Source: Cucumis sativus
Lineage: Eukaryota > Streptophyta > Magnoliopsida > Cucurbitales > Cucurbitaceae
Direction of reading: 5' to 3'
Length of the DNA: 64,000 bases
Assembly (NCBI RefSeq): GCF_000004075.3
Contig: NC_026661.2
Span: forward strand, 19,434,307 to 19,498,306
Position numbers and translations under genes: made by a program
In this document: piece after piece, positions 1 to 11,420 of the stretch
Position numbering within the stretch: position 1 is the stretch's first letter
Layout: the number at the start of each line of letters is the position of its first letter
The notes under the pieces: model-generated
Told to the model about the DNA's origin: nothing
Databases searched by the model: none
What the model saw: the letters and a program-made list of their open reading frames with translations, nothing else

Positions 1-481
1 TGAAGAAATCTTGGTACCCTTGGTTCAATGCTAATGAGGTAATTTCATATAACTTTATTTCTCTTTTAATTTTTACCTAAAACTTTCTATATTATACGCT
101 ACTAAAATTTTGGTTACACATATCTTAAACTCGTGTTATTAGTTTTTTTTTTTTTTTTTTTTTTTTGTAAATTTCATGAAAACATTGAATATTTGACTGA
201 ACTCCATCATATCGTCTACTATCGTCCTTTAGTAGAGTTTAATTTTGACTAGAACAAAATCATGTTGAATTAACATAATGTAACGAGTGATTCTGAGTAT
301 TTGGTGTTTGAATTTTTAGGTCGGAGGGTATGCTGAAGTGTATGAAGGGGAATTGACATTGGCAACAGTGAGAGGGGCAGGTCATGAAGTGCCAAGCTAC
401 CAACCAAGAAGAGCACTTTCACTCATCAAACACTTCCTTCATGGAACTCCTCTCCCTTCTTCACATCGTCGCTCTACATAA
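1..481 (+). CDS. Serine carboxypeptidase-like protein, C-terminal part (two last exons)
   Basis: This is the 3' end of a secreted or vacuolar serine carboxypeptidase-like (SCPL, peptidase S10) gene whose start lies outside the window. Exon 1-38 (partial, frame starting at base 3) reads [12 protein letters not shown] and ends at a GT donor. After an intron with a long poly-T tract, exon 320-481 reads [10 protein letters not shown], then [18 protein letters not shown], then [17 protein letters not shown], and stops at TAA. GAGHEVP carries the catalytic histidine of the Ser-Asp-His triad, and the PxRAL..I..FL tail is the usual S10 end. The serine and aspartate lie upstream, unseen. The family trims C-terminal residues or, in some plant branches, acts as acyltransferases; these exons cannot decide which, although the motif fits class II enzymes. 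No frame break is visible. Confidence 0.88.
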
Positions 482-508
482 CCTTATTTCCGTCTATAAT
501 TTCAAGTT

Positions 509-634
509 ACCATTCCTAATATTTTTCAGATTTGGTCCTTATTTCTTCTCTATACCATTCCTAATATTTTTCAGATTTGGTGGGTCGCAGTTCATTTATA
601 GGAGCGGTAGGCTTGGTCCTTATTTCTTCTCTAT
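509..634. repeat. 45-bp tandem duplication in the SCPL 3' UTR region
   Basis: A block starting accattcctaatatttttc occurs at 509 and again at 554, a period of 45 bp. The linked block ttggtccttatttcttctct also recurs, at about 533 and 611. It lies just after the carboxypeptidase stop codon and so probably in its 3' UTR. Confidence 0.8.
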
Positions 635-639
635 TTGTT

Positions 640-1352
640 GTTGCATTTCCTTTTCAATAAACTTGTTTTAGGGGAAATGTGATGATAATTCTTTTACCAA
701 TTTACTTTCTCAAGCTTGATTTAAACAAGAAAAATTATTTGTTCCGATTGACTACAACTATCAAAGGACAATTTCTGATGTCAATATACAATATTCACGA
801 TGAAATTAAAAGAAAATGAAAGGAAAGACCACTTTGATCTCAAGTGATTATTTCATTTATCCTTGTTTGCTGTCAACTATTCAACTATCTATCAACCTGA
901 ACATATCTTTATGGATAAAAGCAATAATCATCATATGTCAAAATCATGTCTAAATTTTAAATTTGTTGCACTATATATCATTGAACTATATGTGATAATG
1001 AGACAAAACCGAAGAAAAAAATAGGCATTTTACACACGTTTAATAACCTTTGAATTAAAAAAAAAAAAAGTAAACATACACACAAAAAAATAATTAGGCA
1101 ACAACCTAAACAAAAGAATAATCCATCTAACTCTAATTCATAAGAATTATCATTACAGTTGTCCAAAGGATTTTAATTGAAAAATCTATAGAATATATAT
1201 CCCTAATATCAAATGAAGTTCATTTTTCAAAATCAAATGAAGTAAAAAAGAAAAGAAAAATAAATAAATAAACAAAAAACGAGAGAGGGAAAGCTGTGGA
1301 AGTTTAAGAAATCAAGGAAGCTGTGGGTTAATTTGATTGGAAGTTATAGTTT
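640..1352. other. Intergenic, AT-rich, no gene seen
   Basis: This is the spacer between the carboxypeptidase gene and the U1 snRNA promoter. It holds short A-rich runs and no open frame that resembles a protein I know. The last part (from about 1230) is purine-rich. Confidence 0.6.
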
Positions 1353-1406
1353 GTCCCACATCGTTGAGTATTAAAGAAGAGACAGTTGAAGTGGGGTATA
1401 AAAAAA
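1353..1406 (+). promoter_or_regulatory. Plant snRNA promoter: USE and TATA box
   Basis: The sequence gtcccacatcg at 1353-1363 is a perfect match to the plant snRNA upstream sequence element RTCCCACATCG. A TATA box, tataaaaaaa, starts at 1397, which leaves 33 bp between the two. In plants this spacing of about four helical turns marks RNA polymerase II snRNA genes, whereas polymerase III genes such as U6 have a spacing about 10 bp shorter. The snRNA start follows 32 bp after the TATA box. Confidence 0.92.
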
Positions 1407-1428
1407 GAATCAGGGTGAACGTTGAAAC

Positions 1429-1590
1429 ACACTTACCTGGACGGGGCTTTTGGGCGATCATGAATACTCATAGCCTAGGTTGGTGACCTCCATTGCACAT
1501 ACAGGAGGGGTGCCCGCCTAAGGTCTGCCCAATGTGGCAGAGCCTACGTCATAATTTGTGGCAGTGGGGGCCTGCGTTCGCGCGGCCCCT
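1429..1590 (+). ncRNA. U1: U1 spliceosomal snRNA
   Basis: U1 snRNA base-pairs with 5' splice sites in the U1 snRNP. The gene starts acacttacctggacgggg, holding the ACTTACCTG segment that pairs with the splice donor. Stem-loop I contains gcgatcatgaa (U1-70K site region). Stem-loop II has a cctcc/ggagg stem with the loop attgcac (U1A site). gcctacgtcat is followed by the Sm site aatttgtgg, and a 3' stem-loop is formed by ggggg..ttcgcgcggcccc. Length about 162 nt fits plant U1. Compared with the usual plant start ATACTTACC, the second base is C, and there are scattered differences in the arms of stem-loops I and III, so this may be a variant copy. Promoter, Sm site and 3' box are all present, so I expect it to be expressed. 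Confidence 0.93.
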
Positions 1591-1592
1591 AT

Positions 1593-1607
1593 CATTTTTC
1601 AGTTCAA
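1593..1607 (+). terminator. snRNA 3' box
   Basis: Directly after the U1 body, ca-tttttc-agttcaa fits the plant snRNA 3'-end signal CA(N)3-10AGTNNAA. This signal directs 3'-end formation of polymerase II snRNA transcripts. Confidence 0.85.
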
Positions 1608-1609
1608 CT

Positions 1610-2027
1610 CTTTATTTCTTCAAGTAAATAATTAGTTCATGATTCGTCTTTATAGAGTTCAAAAATGATTACAAGAATCGCGGAGTCGAAGTTCATGCTT
1701 CACCTATCTTTTATATTCGTCAAAAGAAAAGTACTTTTCATATTTTTAGTGATTATATATAAAGAACGAAATAATTTTTTTACCAAATGAAATGTGAGAA
1801 AATTAAATAAATATTGAAACAGAATTAATTTCTTTATTTTTTGTGTATTGGAACTTTTTAAATGAATCTAAACATTTTACGGCGAATGGGCCTTTGATGC
1901 ACACATGTCCATCAGCGATCCAAAGCCCACACATATCTTTCCCCTAGCAGCCACAGGCTTTCTCCTCTGGACGTCGCCGTTCCGATTCCTTCTCCGTCCG
2001 TGAAACCACCACCGGCCAACGCGGGCG
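1610..2027. other. Spacer and 5' leader of the F-box gene
   Basis: AT-rich up to about 1880, then a GC-richer stretch running into the F-box start codon that is likely its 5' UTR. A long minus-strand open frame here (1912-2199) is the antisense of the leader and first exon and has no family features. Confidence 0.5.
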
Positions 2028-5000
2028 ATGACTCCTCCACCGACTGCCGACAGGTCCTCGGCGAGAAGACGGAGTGATGTTGATGCAAAACCAGTTCACT
2101 CCCTAAGCCACGACATCTTGTGCATAATTTTCTCGTTTCTTGACCTTTTCGACTTGGTTCGATGCTTAGGTGTTTGTAAATCCTGGTACTCTTTTTCATT
2201 ATCTATCTTCGAGGAAAGGAGAGAAGAAAAAGCGTAATTAATTTCTTTGATGTTTTTGGTGTTTCTTTTTCCTGTTAATTTGATATCTCTAACTTAAATT
2301 TTGAATGTGCTACAAGGAATTATGCCATTTATAAATCAGAGATATTGCGAACGTTTTGCTTGAGGTATCAGAAGCAGGAGATGAACTCTGCTAGTACTTC
2401 AGAAGTTTCATTTTCTTTGGAGAAGCCTTTGCTGGAATGTTTAGAGGAAATAGCGATGGAAAGGCATAAGTTGGCCTTGGAGAAAGGCCGTATTAGAGTT
2501 TCTCAATGGATTGGCCATTCAGTGAGGTTAATTTGGCAAAATGGACATTGGTCATTTCTAAGTTATTTATGAATTACATACTCCTTGTGTTCATTGGACA
2601 TACTTGTTATGAAGCATCTAAAGTTAGAAGTTTGATTTGCTGAATTATCAGATCAACTCGTTTCCTTATTTTACTGTCTTGTGCTTTTTTTTTTTGTTTT
2701 TTTAATCTATAGCTGAGGATTCTTTATCCTCAGACATCTAATTGTATGTCACTTTTTCTTATCTACATACTTTTTAGTGGTTCCTTTCTTTTGAATACAA
2801 AAATTGCAGGGTGGGAAATGAAACTCTGAACCCTAGGGAATTGAACTGAGCTCACTTTAGCCCTTTTAGTTGTTCCCTTTAGTTGGAGATTAAAATACTT
2901 TGATCAGGTGTTTCTCCATTGTTTTGTAGCTTTATTATTATTATATGAAATATGAATAGAAGCATGGTTGGATTAGGTTAGATGTTTTCGAATTCTTCTG
3001 AACATTTTGCACCCCTGTGTTTGTGTGGGTGTGGGTGTGTGAGCGCACATTGCATAATAACTCCTGTAACATGGATTTTTATATAGGGTTGAACAATGCC
3101 GAATGAAGATGGGCTTAATTCTGACAGGAGTGGGCGATAAAGTACAGCTTCTTTCTCTGCTATTTGATAGAATTTGGTTGAATTCATTTATTTGTCCTAT
3201 CCACCCAAAGAAAAAAGAAGGGATATGAAGAAAGAAACAAATGTGTTAGAGAGATTTGCTCCAAGTGTGTGGGTGAGAGATATAGAGAGTTGTATTTACA
3301 CTGAGCAATTCTGATTTTAGCTTGTTGTGATGCCTCACCTGTCACTTGGTTTTACTAAAAGATTTTGCTGCAATTCCAGGTTATGAGACTTTGGTCGCCA
3401 GAGAACTTTAGATGTCTAGAAGAATATTCAGTTCCTGAGAAAATGCCATTAGTCGACTTTGATTTTGACGTAGGCAAGGTAATATTAATGTATATCTTAT
3501 AAATATGCTGACTTTTTTTACTAGTTTAGAAAACTATTGACAAAACATGTTGCTATAGGAAAAGGTGAGATACTTTTTATGCACATATGCAATCCTTTCC
3601 TTTTCATCTTTTGAATCTTATATCATTCAGCACTTTCCTGGCTGAAATCATGGATTTTATTCTTTTCCCAATAGAGAACTTCTATTAGATGAATGGAATC
3701 TAATTTTCCAAAAACATTGTTCTAGATTGTTGGTTTGATTGGCAGACAGTTGTGCATATGGAGTCGGAGTGGGAAAAGAAGTATATTTCCTTCACGTGAA
3801 TGTACTTTTGAGAAGGGTTTGTGTATGCGGTATGTGGCTTTAACTTTCATTGAAGTATCATTGGCATTTTCAACAATTATGAACGTGTATCGCATTTATC
3901 TTGTAGAAGATTTATTTTCTTTCCCTGAAATAAATTGAAATAATTTGCTGTTGGATAATGTAACTAAACAGACTAGAAGAGGATGAAATCCTCTCTCGAA
4001 AAGAAAACTCAGGCATTTACAGAAAAAATAAAAAATCATGCCATCTAATAAATAGTAGAGGCATTAGAAACAGTGGCATCTACAGACCTATTTAAATTAT
4101 AATTTATTTTTAGCCTTTTGCAGTTTTAGGAAGTAAATGTGTTGAATAATTTGTTTTCCTCAATCATTTATAGGCTTAAAGTGCTTCTCTATTCATTTTC
4201 AATTAATTTTGTATGACGAGTCTTCCAATTCTGCTTCCAGTTACTTTGATGCAGAGGCAGTTGTGGGTTGTGAAGATGGGACAGCTCATGTATTTGACAT
4301 GTACAGTAGGAGATGCTCTAGAATTATCAGGTAAAACGGGAGAAATATGTATGACATTACACCTTTCCTTCTGCGGTTCTTTGTGTGCGGCTACTAACAG
4401 ACTAAGTTTAGGCATTGAATGAACCGACAAAAGGAGCTACCATTAGAAGTTGAATTGGTGAAAATACTATGAAACGATATTTATATTGATTACTTATTCG
4501 TTCCCCATGCACACAAGCACTGTTTCTGACATTTGCATGTTAGAATGTTTAGATCTATATTTATCTGAAATGAAGGTTAACGGAAATGAATTTCAGCATT
4601 TCTTATTGGATAGGTGGTTTTATGTGAATTTCCTTAATGGTTGTGGTTGACATGCCGTGCTCTAATTTGACTTCCGTACCAATCTTGTTAATTTTTTGTT
4701 GCAGGATGCTTCCTGGACCAGTGACATGCTTATGTGTGAATGATGATCAGCTCATGTTTGGTGGTTCTCTGCTTGGAAACATTGGAGTATCGGGTGTTCG
4801 GTCTGATCAGCGGGTAGTAATGCTTAGATCAAGAAATACCGTAGGTCATATCTGATGCCTTAATTTCAGATTCTCCATGCATGTGGCAGTCTTGCTCTTG
4901 GACGATTCTCCTCTTTTTGAATTTTTTTTGTCACAAACTCACTATATGCAAAGTACAACATGAAAAAAAGTCCTCTGAATTAAAAATGAAGCATTTCAGA

Positions 5001-6161
5001 CTGTAATTTCAGTCTTGTTTTGGGTTGTTTCGTTTTTTTGTTTTTTGCTTTTGAAAATTAAGATTATTTCCTCCCAAATATTTTACCATGGTTTCCATCT
5101 TTCCTAAGTACAATAATTGAATTATTAGTTAAATTAAAAAAAACACAAGTTTATAAAAACTAATTTTTACTTTTCAAATTTTGACTTAGTTTTTGAAAAT
5201 ATCCATAAAAGGTAAGATAACAAAACAAGAAAATTGAGGAGTGGGTATAGACCGAATGGTTGTTGAACATGTGTCAAGATCGATCCCAAGTAGTTTGCGT
5301 TTAGCAATTTTAGTATTCTCATTTTGCCATTTTAGCATTCCCTTCTGTTTGCTGCCGGATGATTTTTGTAGAAGTTTTCATCATGTGTAAACTTTTACAT
5401 ATATATTTTTTCTTTTTCGATAAATTTGTGGTAAATGCAGTGTATATTTAATAACAATCTCTGTTTGCAGGCATAAGGACTTTGTGTTACAACGCCTCTT
5501 CACGTTTAGTGTTTGCGGGATCAACTGCCGGTCATGTCTATTGTTGGGACCTCAGGTAAGTAAATAGAACTACAAATGTAACTTCAGTCTCCCTGTGTGA
5601 CCACCTATTTCAGCTTGCTGCTTGAACAATTAATGGATACTTTGATTGTTAATCCCATGGGGTTAACTAAGGGAGGAGAAGTTCTGATACCACAATTCAT
5701 ACTGCCTAAAATATTCTATTTTCAGATCATGTTATGTGTGGATTTACTACTTTAATCAGTCCTCAAATTATATACTCATTGAGTTCTGCACGTATCTTAG
5801 GACTATGAAATCCTTATGGGAATCCCGAGTGAGCCCCAACGTCATATATTCTTTGCAACATCTCCAAAATGACAGGTCAAGTTTGGCCGTTGGTGGAATA
5901 GATGGAATTCTACGTATTTTGGATCAGAATACGGGCACTGTGCAGTCGTGTTGCATGATGGATAGTAGATTGTTATCGACACATCAAGACGGTCTCGGAA
6001 TTGTCGAAGAAAGGAGAGGGAAAAGACTGTCAGATGAGACGCCTATTGATACAATAGACAGAAGGAATAGGCCTTCGATCACAAGCTTGGCCGTTGGAAT
6101 GAATAAAATAGTCACAACGCACAATGATAAGTTCATTAAATTGTGGAAGTTTCAAAGCTAA
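2028..6161 (+). CDS. F-box/WD40 repeat protein (At3g52030-like)
   Basis: Likely the substrate-recognition subunit of an SCF (SKP1-CUL1-F-box) ubiquitin ligase; the target is unknown. Nine exons join in frame to about 433 residues: 2028-2185, 2317-2526, 3087-3141, 3380-3478, 3726-3829, 4241-4330, 4705-4844, 5471-5555 and 5801-6161. The F-box is at about residues 25-55 (HSLSHDILCIIFSFLDLFDL, then VRCLGVCKSW). A linker (RHKLALEKGRIRVSQW) leads to WD40-type repeats: GLILTGVGDKVMRLW, KIVGLIGRQLCIW, AVVGCEDGTAHVFD, RLVFAGSTAGHVYCWD, SLAVGGIDGILRILD and KIVTTHNDKFIKLWKF. The exon order matches my memory of Arabidopsis At3g52030, though that was not checked by alignment. Splice sites are all GT-AG and phases agree throughout. 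The start is the first ATG ahead of the F-box. The region lacks a TATA box I could assign with confidence. Confidence 0.88.
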
Positions 6162-7111
6162 TTTTATTTCCTATGCTCTTTATTTAAATTGTACATATTT
6201 GCATATTGTTGTATGATGATTTATGGTGATTAATCTCAAATTTTGATCAGATAGAAGTTGTGCTTTCAGTTAAAATTTATAGATTTCAACTTTGTTTATT
6301 ATGCACATCCATAATGAGAATTCATGGATGATAATACTTCTCAATCACAAATATAATATTAGATTGTTAATATATTATAATCATAAATATAATTAGATAA
6401 ATATAATTAGATTGCTTTAGTATATTTACTTTGAATTATGAATATATTATATTTTTACTTAGAATTATGAATATATTATATTTTTTGTCATTGTTATCGT
6501 TACCATTTAGAGTCAAATGATATAGATAAATGCAACAAAACAAATTCATAATTATGATGTTATAATATCATTTTTAAACTTAATTAGATTGTCCAATAAA
6601 GTTATCTTTTTATTACCAAGTGGGCTTTAGGAACACAAACAAACAATAAACGTAAAAGATTTCATTTTTTTTATAACCATTAATCTATTACATTTTACAA
6701 CCATTAGTGGTTTATAATTGAATTTTGGTTTGTATGGTTCGAAACAATTTTATCAAATTATAGAAAATAATTTATCATATTATACATAAAAAAATAAATT
6801 CTAACCTTTTTTTTTCAATCATAGACACTCAAATTAATTTTTTTTCTTCCAAAACTAGACCAAAGTTTTAATTTAACCATATTAAAAAGATTGAGTATTA
6901 AAATGGTAAATTAACTCAATTTGAAGGAGTAGAAGGTGTATGAGAAGGCCCAAATTCTCCCGGCCCAAAAACAAAATACGAGAATCACCCTTTTCGGTTT
7001 TCCATTTCTTTCTCCACTAGTAAACCCTCATCTTCATCGTCGATTTTCAATCTCCACCGTTCCATCTTCAACTCTAACCCTAATTTTCCTCTCCGATCAC
7101 CGTTCGCAGCC
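6162..7111. other. Intergenic, very AT-rich, with a 30-bp direct repeat
   Basis: This holds the end of the F-box transcript and the NAA10 promoter and leader. At about 6432-6485 the block gaattatgaatatattatat occurs twice, 30 bp apart. No gene is visible. The NAA10 5' UTR probably begins near 6960, where C-rich leader sequence starts. Confidence 0.55.
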
Positions 7112-7774
7112 ATGGTCTGCATACGCAAGGCAACCATTAACGACCTTCTAGCCATGCAAGCCTGCAATCTTTTTTGCCTCCCTGAGAATTACCAAATGAA
7201 ATACTATTTCTACCACATTCTTTCTTGGCCTCAACTGCTTTACGTCGCCGAAGATTACAACGGCCAGATCGTCGGCTATGTTTTGGCTAAAATGGAGGAA
7301 GAAAGCAACGAGTGTCATGGCCATATTACTTCCCTTGCTGTGCTTCGTACTCATAGGAAGCTCGGTTTAGCTACTAAGCTCATGAATGCGGCTCAGAACG
7401 CCATGGAACAGGTTTACGGAGCGGAATATGTCTCCCTTCATGTGAGGAAAAGTAACAGGGCTGCTTTCAAGTTATATACCGAGACTTTGGGGTATAAGAT
7501 CCATGATATTGAAGCGAAGTATTATGCCGATGGCGAGGATGCTTATGATATGAGGAAGCAGCTTAAAGGGAAGCAAATCCATGGGACTGGACATCACCAT
7601 CACCACCACCACCATCATCACCATCACCACCACCATGGGCATGGGCACGGGCATCAGCATGGTGGTGGGTGTTGTTCTGGCGGTGATACTGGGAATGTTA
7701 CTGAGGTAAAAGCAGAGTCTAAGGGAAATGCATCGAAAGTGGACTCCTCAAAGGTTAATGAGAAAGCTGGATGA
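7112..7774 (+). CDS. NAA10: N-alpha-acetyltransferase 10, catalytic subunit of NatA
   Basis: Transfers an acetyl group from acetyl-CoA to the N-terminus of nascent proteins that begin with Ala, Ser, Thr, Gly or Cys after methionine removal. It works on the ribosome together with the NAA15 scaffold. Single exon, 220 residues. The GNAT fold spans about residues 1-150: it opens with [20 protein letters not shown] (typical NAA10), has the substrate segment [13 protein letters not shown], and the acetyl-CoA loop RKLGLA (R82-A87, the RxxGxG/A motif), followed by [17 protein letters not shown]. After the catalytic domain comes a run of 15 histidines (161-175), then [13 protein letters not shown] and a Ser/Lys-rich tail. 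Plant NAA10 proteins are known to carry a His-rich tail; this one is long. The start codon sits in good context and matches the family start. Confidence 0.95.
   Translation: MVCIRKATINDLLAMQACNLFCLPENYQMKYYFYHILSWPQLLYVAEDYNGQIVGYVLAKMEEESNECHGHITSLAVLRTHRKLGLATKLMNAAQNAMEQVYGAEYVSLHVRKSNRAAFKLYTETLGYKIHDIEAKYYADGEDAYDMRKQLKGKQIHGTGHHHHHHHHHHHHHHHGHGHGHQHGGGCCSGGDTGNVTEVKAESKGNASKVDSSKVNEKAG
7592..7660 (+). repeat. CAY triplet repeat coding a His run in NAA10
   Basis: Mixed cac/cat codons encode 15 consecutive histidines, followed by alternating Gly-His. The codon mix makes it less slip-prone than a pure triplet repeat, but length differences between alleles are likely. Confidence 0.9.
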
Positions 7775-9720
7775 GGTGGGGGCTAATTTTGTTTACTTGA
7801 TAAATCGTATGTGTTTTGAATTTATAAATTCTGCATTGTGGATATTCAGTTCTTGTTTGTTTACACACTTATCTGATGCAGTTGTTGATTAATACACTAG
7901 CTGAGAAACCACTTATATCCGATTCAGTTGTTGACTGATTGGCTTTTGTGCGTTATCGTTCATTTTGAATCTGTATTGTGCTTGCCATCTTGATTATATG
8001 ATAATTGTATCTGGGTATTGTGCATCTCTATAGTCATTTGAATTATTATAAGGTTACAGACTTATAGTTGTCTCTGGATTTTGGGTTATCTTTCCCTAAT
8101 TCCCTTAGGAATTTATTTCTTTTGTGGATAGTAACACCTGACAAGCACTTCAATTGGGACAAGTTAAGTTTTTGGTAATTAGGATGTATTTTGAGATGAT
8201 CTATTTCTATTGGTTGGTAGTATGTTCGATTCTTAATCTTATGATAAACAATGGAATTGGTAGTATGGTGGCATAATCAGGTAAACATTCGTTAACAAAT
8301 ACTATTTCCTTCTTGGACAGTGGAGTGGAGTGGAGTGGCGAAGAGAGTGTTATGTGGTGGAAACTTATGTTTGAGTGCAACAGGGGATATGAACATTGAA
8401 ACTGAAAGGAAAAAAAGTGGTGTTTTTTACCCCTAGGCTGGCTTTAAACGTCTGTACATTTTATACTGTCACAGAAACGTTTGTTTTTTATGTGAAGTTA
8501 ATTAGGTTTCTGCTCCGTTCCAGTTTTGTTTTCGATTGAGGGAAGTGGGAACTCTTCTGTGCCTCACATCCTCTAAAGATAACAAACTTTCGAATTATGT
8601 TTTCACCATAAATCAGATGTTATATGTTGCTACTTTTCTTTGATATTAAGGGAGTAGTTTAGAACTCGAGAAGTGAGGAATTGAAATTTCTTTAAGATGT
8701 ATGCGTTGAGGAATGCAAAGAAAAATTTGAATTATGCCTTCTTTGTTTTTTCAAAGCAAAAATGAAAATGGTTTCGTGACAAGGGTACCGAGAAAATGTT
8801 GCACCATCCATCTTAGTATTGAATAATAAGAAAGCGTTTTTGTTATCTTCCTAATTCTTTGGGAGTTGATCTCAAGTATTCTTTTTGTTATTGGATGTTT
8901 TTGTTTCTTAAAAGGTCATAAGTATGTCGATGATGATTTAAAGTATCCTCATGAAACCACAACATTTTTTTTGGAGTTCAACACAACTATACAACATTCT
9001 TGATTTGCTAAATCCCATGAATATGTACGTTAGAGAAAATTAAAAGATTGAGCAAATATGAAACTAGTTTGTTATTGAATTACAAATTATCGAAGGAAGT
9101 TAAAATTTAGGCTAAATGATTTTGAAAGCTTGAAATCCAATATGAATTGGTATTTTTAGTACTCATGAGAGCTTCACTTTGATCAAACTATACTATAAGG
9201 TTGCATTCTAACCTTTTATACCATATATATATATAGGAAGTCCTTTTAAAACACAATTGTATGATTTTTTGGAAAAATAATCCGTAAGCACCTTTTTCCT
9301 ACGAAGTTTGGATATATTTTAGCCCTAAAAATTCAAAATCATAGATTCAGAGTTGCATTATTATTAAATATGGAATTCAAGTTTATATCAATCAACTATT
9401 AAAATTGAGAACTGCAAAAAGGGTTCACAAAAAAAATTAACTTCTAATTTTGTTTGCATTTTGATCAAACAAAAAAGTGACCAAGTTTGTGATTGGTCTT
9501 TTCTCTTGATTTTCTCATATGCTATTCTTACAAAAGTAAAAACAAAAATATTATATATAAATCATTTACTCCTAACAAAATTGAGAACAGCGTTGGAAGA
9601 AGATGAATCCAACACATCATTTTCACCTTCTCAACCGAGTGGGGATAAAATGGATGGAAAAAGAAATAACATCACAAATAATTTCACAATATTGTAACAC
9701 TAACAAGTCTGAATTCTTCT
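7775..9720. other. Intergenic, about 1.9 kb, no gene seen
   Basis: This lies between the convergent NAA10 (+) and DUF2462 (-) genes. It contains the 3' UTRs of both, a small ggagt microsatellite near 8325, and AT-rich sequence from about 8900. I could not match the short open frames at 9461-9806 to any family; the second overlaps the antisense of the DUF2462 last exon. Confidence 0.55.
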
Positions 9721-11420
9721 CTACTCTTTCTTTGCATTGCTATTATCCGCATTCGCTGGAGTTTTCACAATACTCAGCTGCCCACCTTCCTTGTTCGCTA
9801 AAGTAGCCGCCTTCGTTTCGTTGCAGTAGTTTATGAATTTGCTTACTTCCTGTTGGTTTTTCCACAAGAATGTCAAGTTTATCAGTAATAGAGAAAATGT
9901 TCAGAAGTGTGTAAAGCCAAAGTAGTATATATAATTATTGTGACTCTATTACATATGGAACAAGATACATATTACATAATGACCTAATGGGTCTATACAA
10001 TCACTAAGACATCACATTCTATTCATTTTCAAATAATAATAATAAAAAAGCCAATTCAAGGAAGAAAGAATATAACCCAAACATTATAGCATCATGCAAA
10101 TACAAGACAATTTTCAGTCAATCGATAACTTTGTATGATATGAAGTAAAACCTTCCATTAGCATAAATAGTTTCAACTTTGAAGTGGGGGAGACAACCAA
10201 TGAGTTACAAACAAAAGATTCTTCATCTTTACTCTCTGATAAGAATTAACTTCTCCTATATGGTAGGAAATTTAATATCGGCTCAAGGAAATTTACCCTT
10301 CCTTTTGAAAGGAGGAGTCCTACACAGAACAGGAGATATTAAAGGCGAACACCGACATTACAACAAGAAAAATGTTTGGCATGCTTATAGCCATAGATAC
10401 CAGTATAAAAAATGGAAAAAAAAAGATGGCAAGTGTCTCAGTTAGAGATAAAAGAAAAACAATTCATACTAAGATAATTTCAAATGCATATACAAAAACG
10501 ACTGCGTTAGAATCAAGAGCCGAATAGCATTTCTACTGTATGGAATCTCGGTCTACCAACCATCTCATAGTTTAGAAGTTAGTAATTTATTCAAACCCAA
10601 AAACACTCCCTTTTGGCCTTGCACAATGTTGCTTAATTTCTTAACCATTTTTCTGTCCAACAAAATGGAAATCCTATATTGGCACAAGAGATCACTCCTA
10701 AAAAAGGAACATAACTTTCATTAACAAGCAGCCTTTCCCTTTTTGAAAACTTTTCAATTTCTAATTCGCCAATATAAATTTCACACCAACGACTACTCTA
10801 GGTCTCCAGCACAGTCAACGGGAAGATACTAAACACAGTGAATTTGGATATTAAATGAGAACTATCAAACCAAGTTCAGCTAAGAGAAGAGGACTTAAGA
10901 ATCATACACAAAATCCATTCTCAGCTAACCGAAACAATGGATGCAATCTACCAACCAAGGGTATCAACATTTACCGAACACACAACCTTCAAAATTTCGA
11001 TACTTTAAGTTCGGTTGCATCTAAATCCAAAATTCTTAGAACAGTATTTAACAATAGATGGTCACTTCATCTAGTATAACACTGTTAGCATGGAAGCTAG
11101 AAAATCGCACAAGTTTCTACTCTCACGGTTACTAAATTACTGAACAAGCACGAAAAAGAGAACACGTACCCGATCTGTTTCCATCTCTTTGGTAGTCTTT
11201 GATGGCTTCACGAATCTTTTCCCTGGAAAGACAACGGCGAATGAATACGAAGGAGGAGAAATCGTAATTTATAGGCGTAAAAGGAGCATATGAAAGAGGG
11301 GGAGTTGGAAAAAAGAAGAGAAGAGATACCTTTGCGAGTTTGGGGGATTTTTCCATGGCGATTGGGAGGAATGGTTTTCGTCTTCTGTTTACCTTTGAAT
11401 AGATTTGCTTTCTGAGTCAT
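9721..11420 (-). CDS. Small basic DUF2462/UPF0390 protein (leydig cell tumor 10 kDa homolog)
   Basis: A conserved eukaryotic protein of unknown function, small and lysine-rich, probably nuclear or nucleolar by analogy. Three exons in transcript order: 11420-11330, 11222-11170 and 9849-9721. They join in frame to 90 residues. Exon 1 reads MTQKANLFKGKQKTKTIPPN then RHGKIPQTRK. Exon 2 gives GKRFVKPSKTTKEMETDR. Exon 3 gives EVSKFINYCNETKAATLANK then EGGQLSIVKTPANADNSNAK-KE and a stop. All junctions are GT-AG (donors gtatct and gtacgt; acceptors ttccag and caacag) and phases match. The second intron is long (1.3 kb) for such a small gene. The family call rests on my recall of the plant homologues, not on a search. 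Confidence 0.78.
9850..11169 (-). other. Long intron of the DUF2462 gene
   Basis: A 1.3-kb intron between two short exons. It holds several small open frames (for example 10179-10445 and 10855-11079 on the plus strand) with no recognisable motif. I see no embedded gene or clear transposon. Confidence 0.5.

Noticed and set aside
7472-7660. Minus-strand open frame rich in Met and Val opposite NAA10
   Set aside because: It is the antisense shadow of the histidine repeat.
10179-10445. 88-codon plus-strand open frame inside the DUF2462 intron
   Set aside because: No motif, low-complexity lysine-rich end, and located in an intron of a well-supported gene on the other strand.
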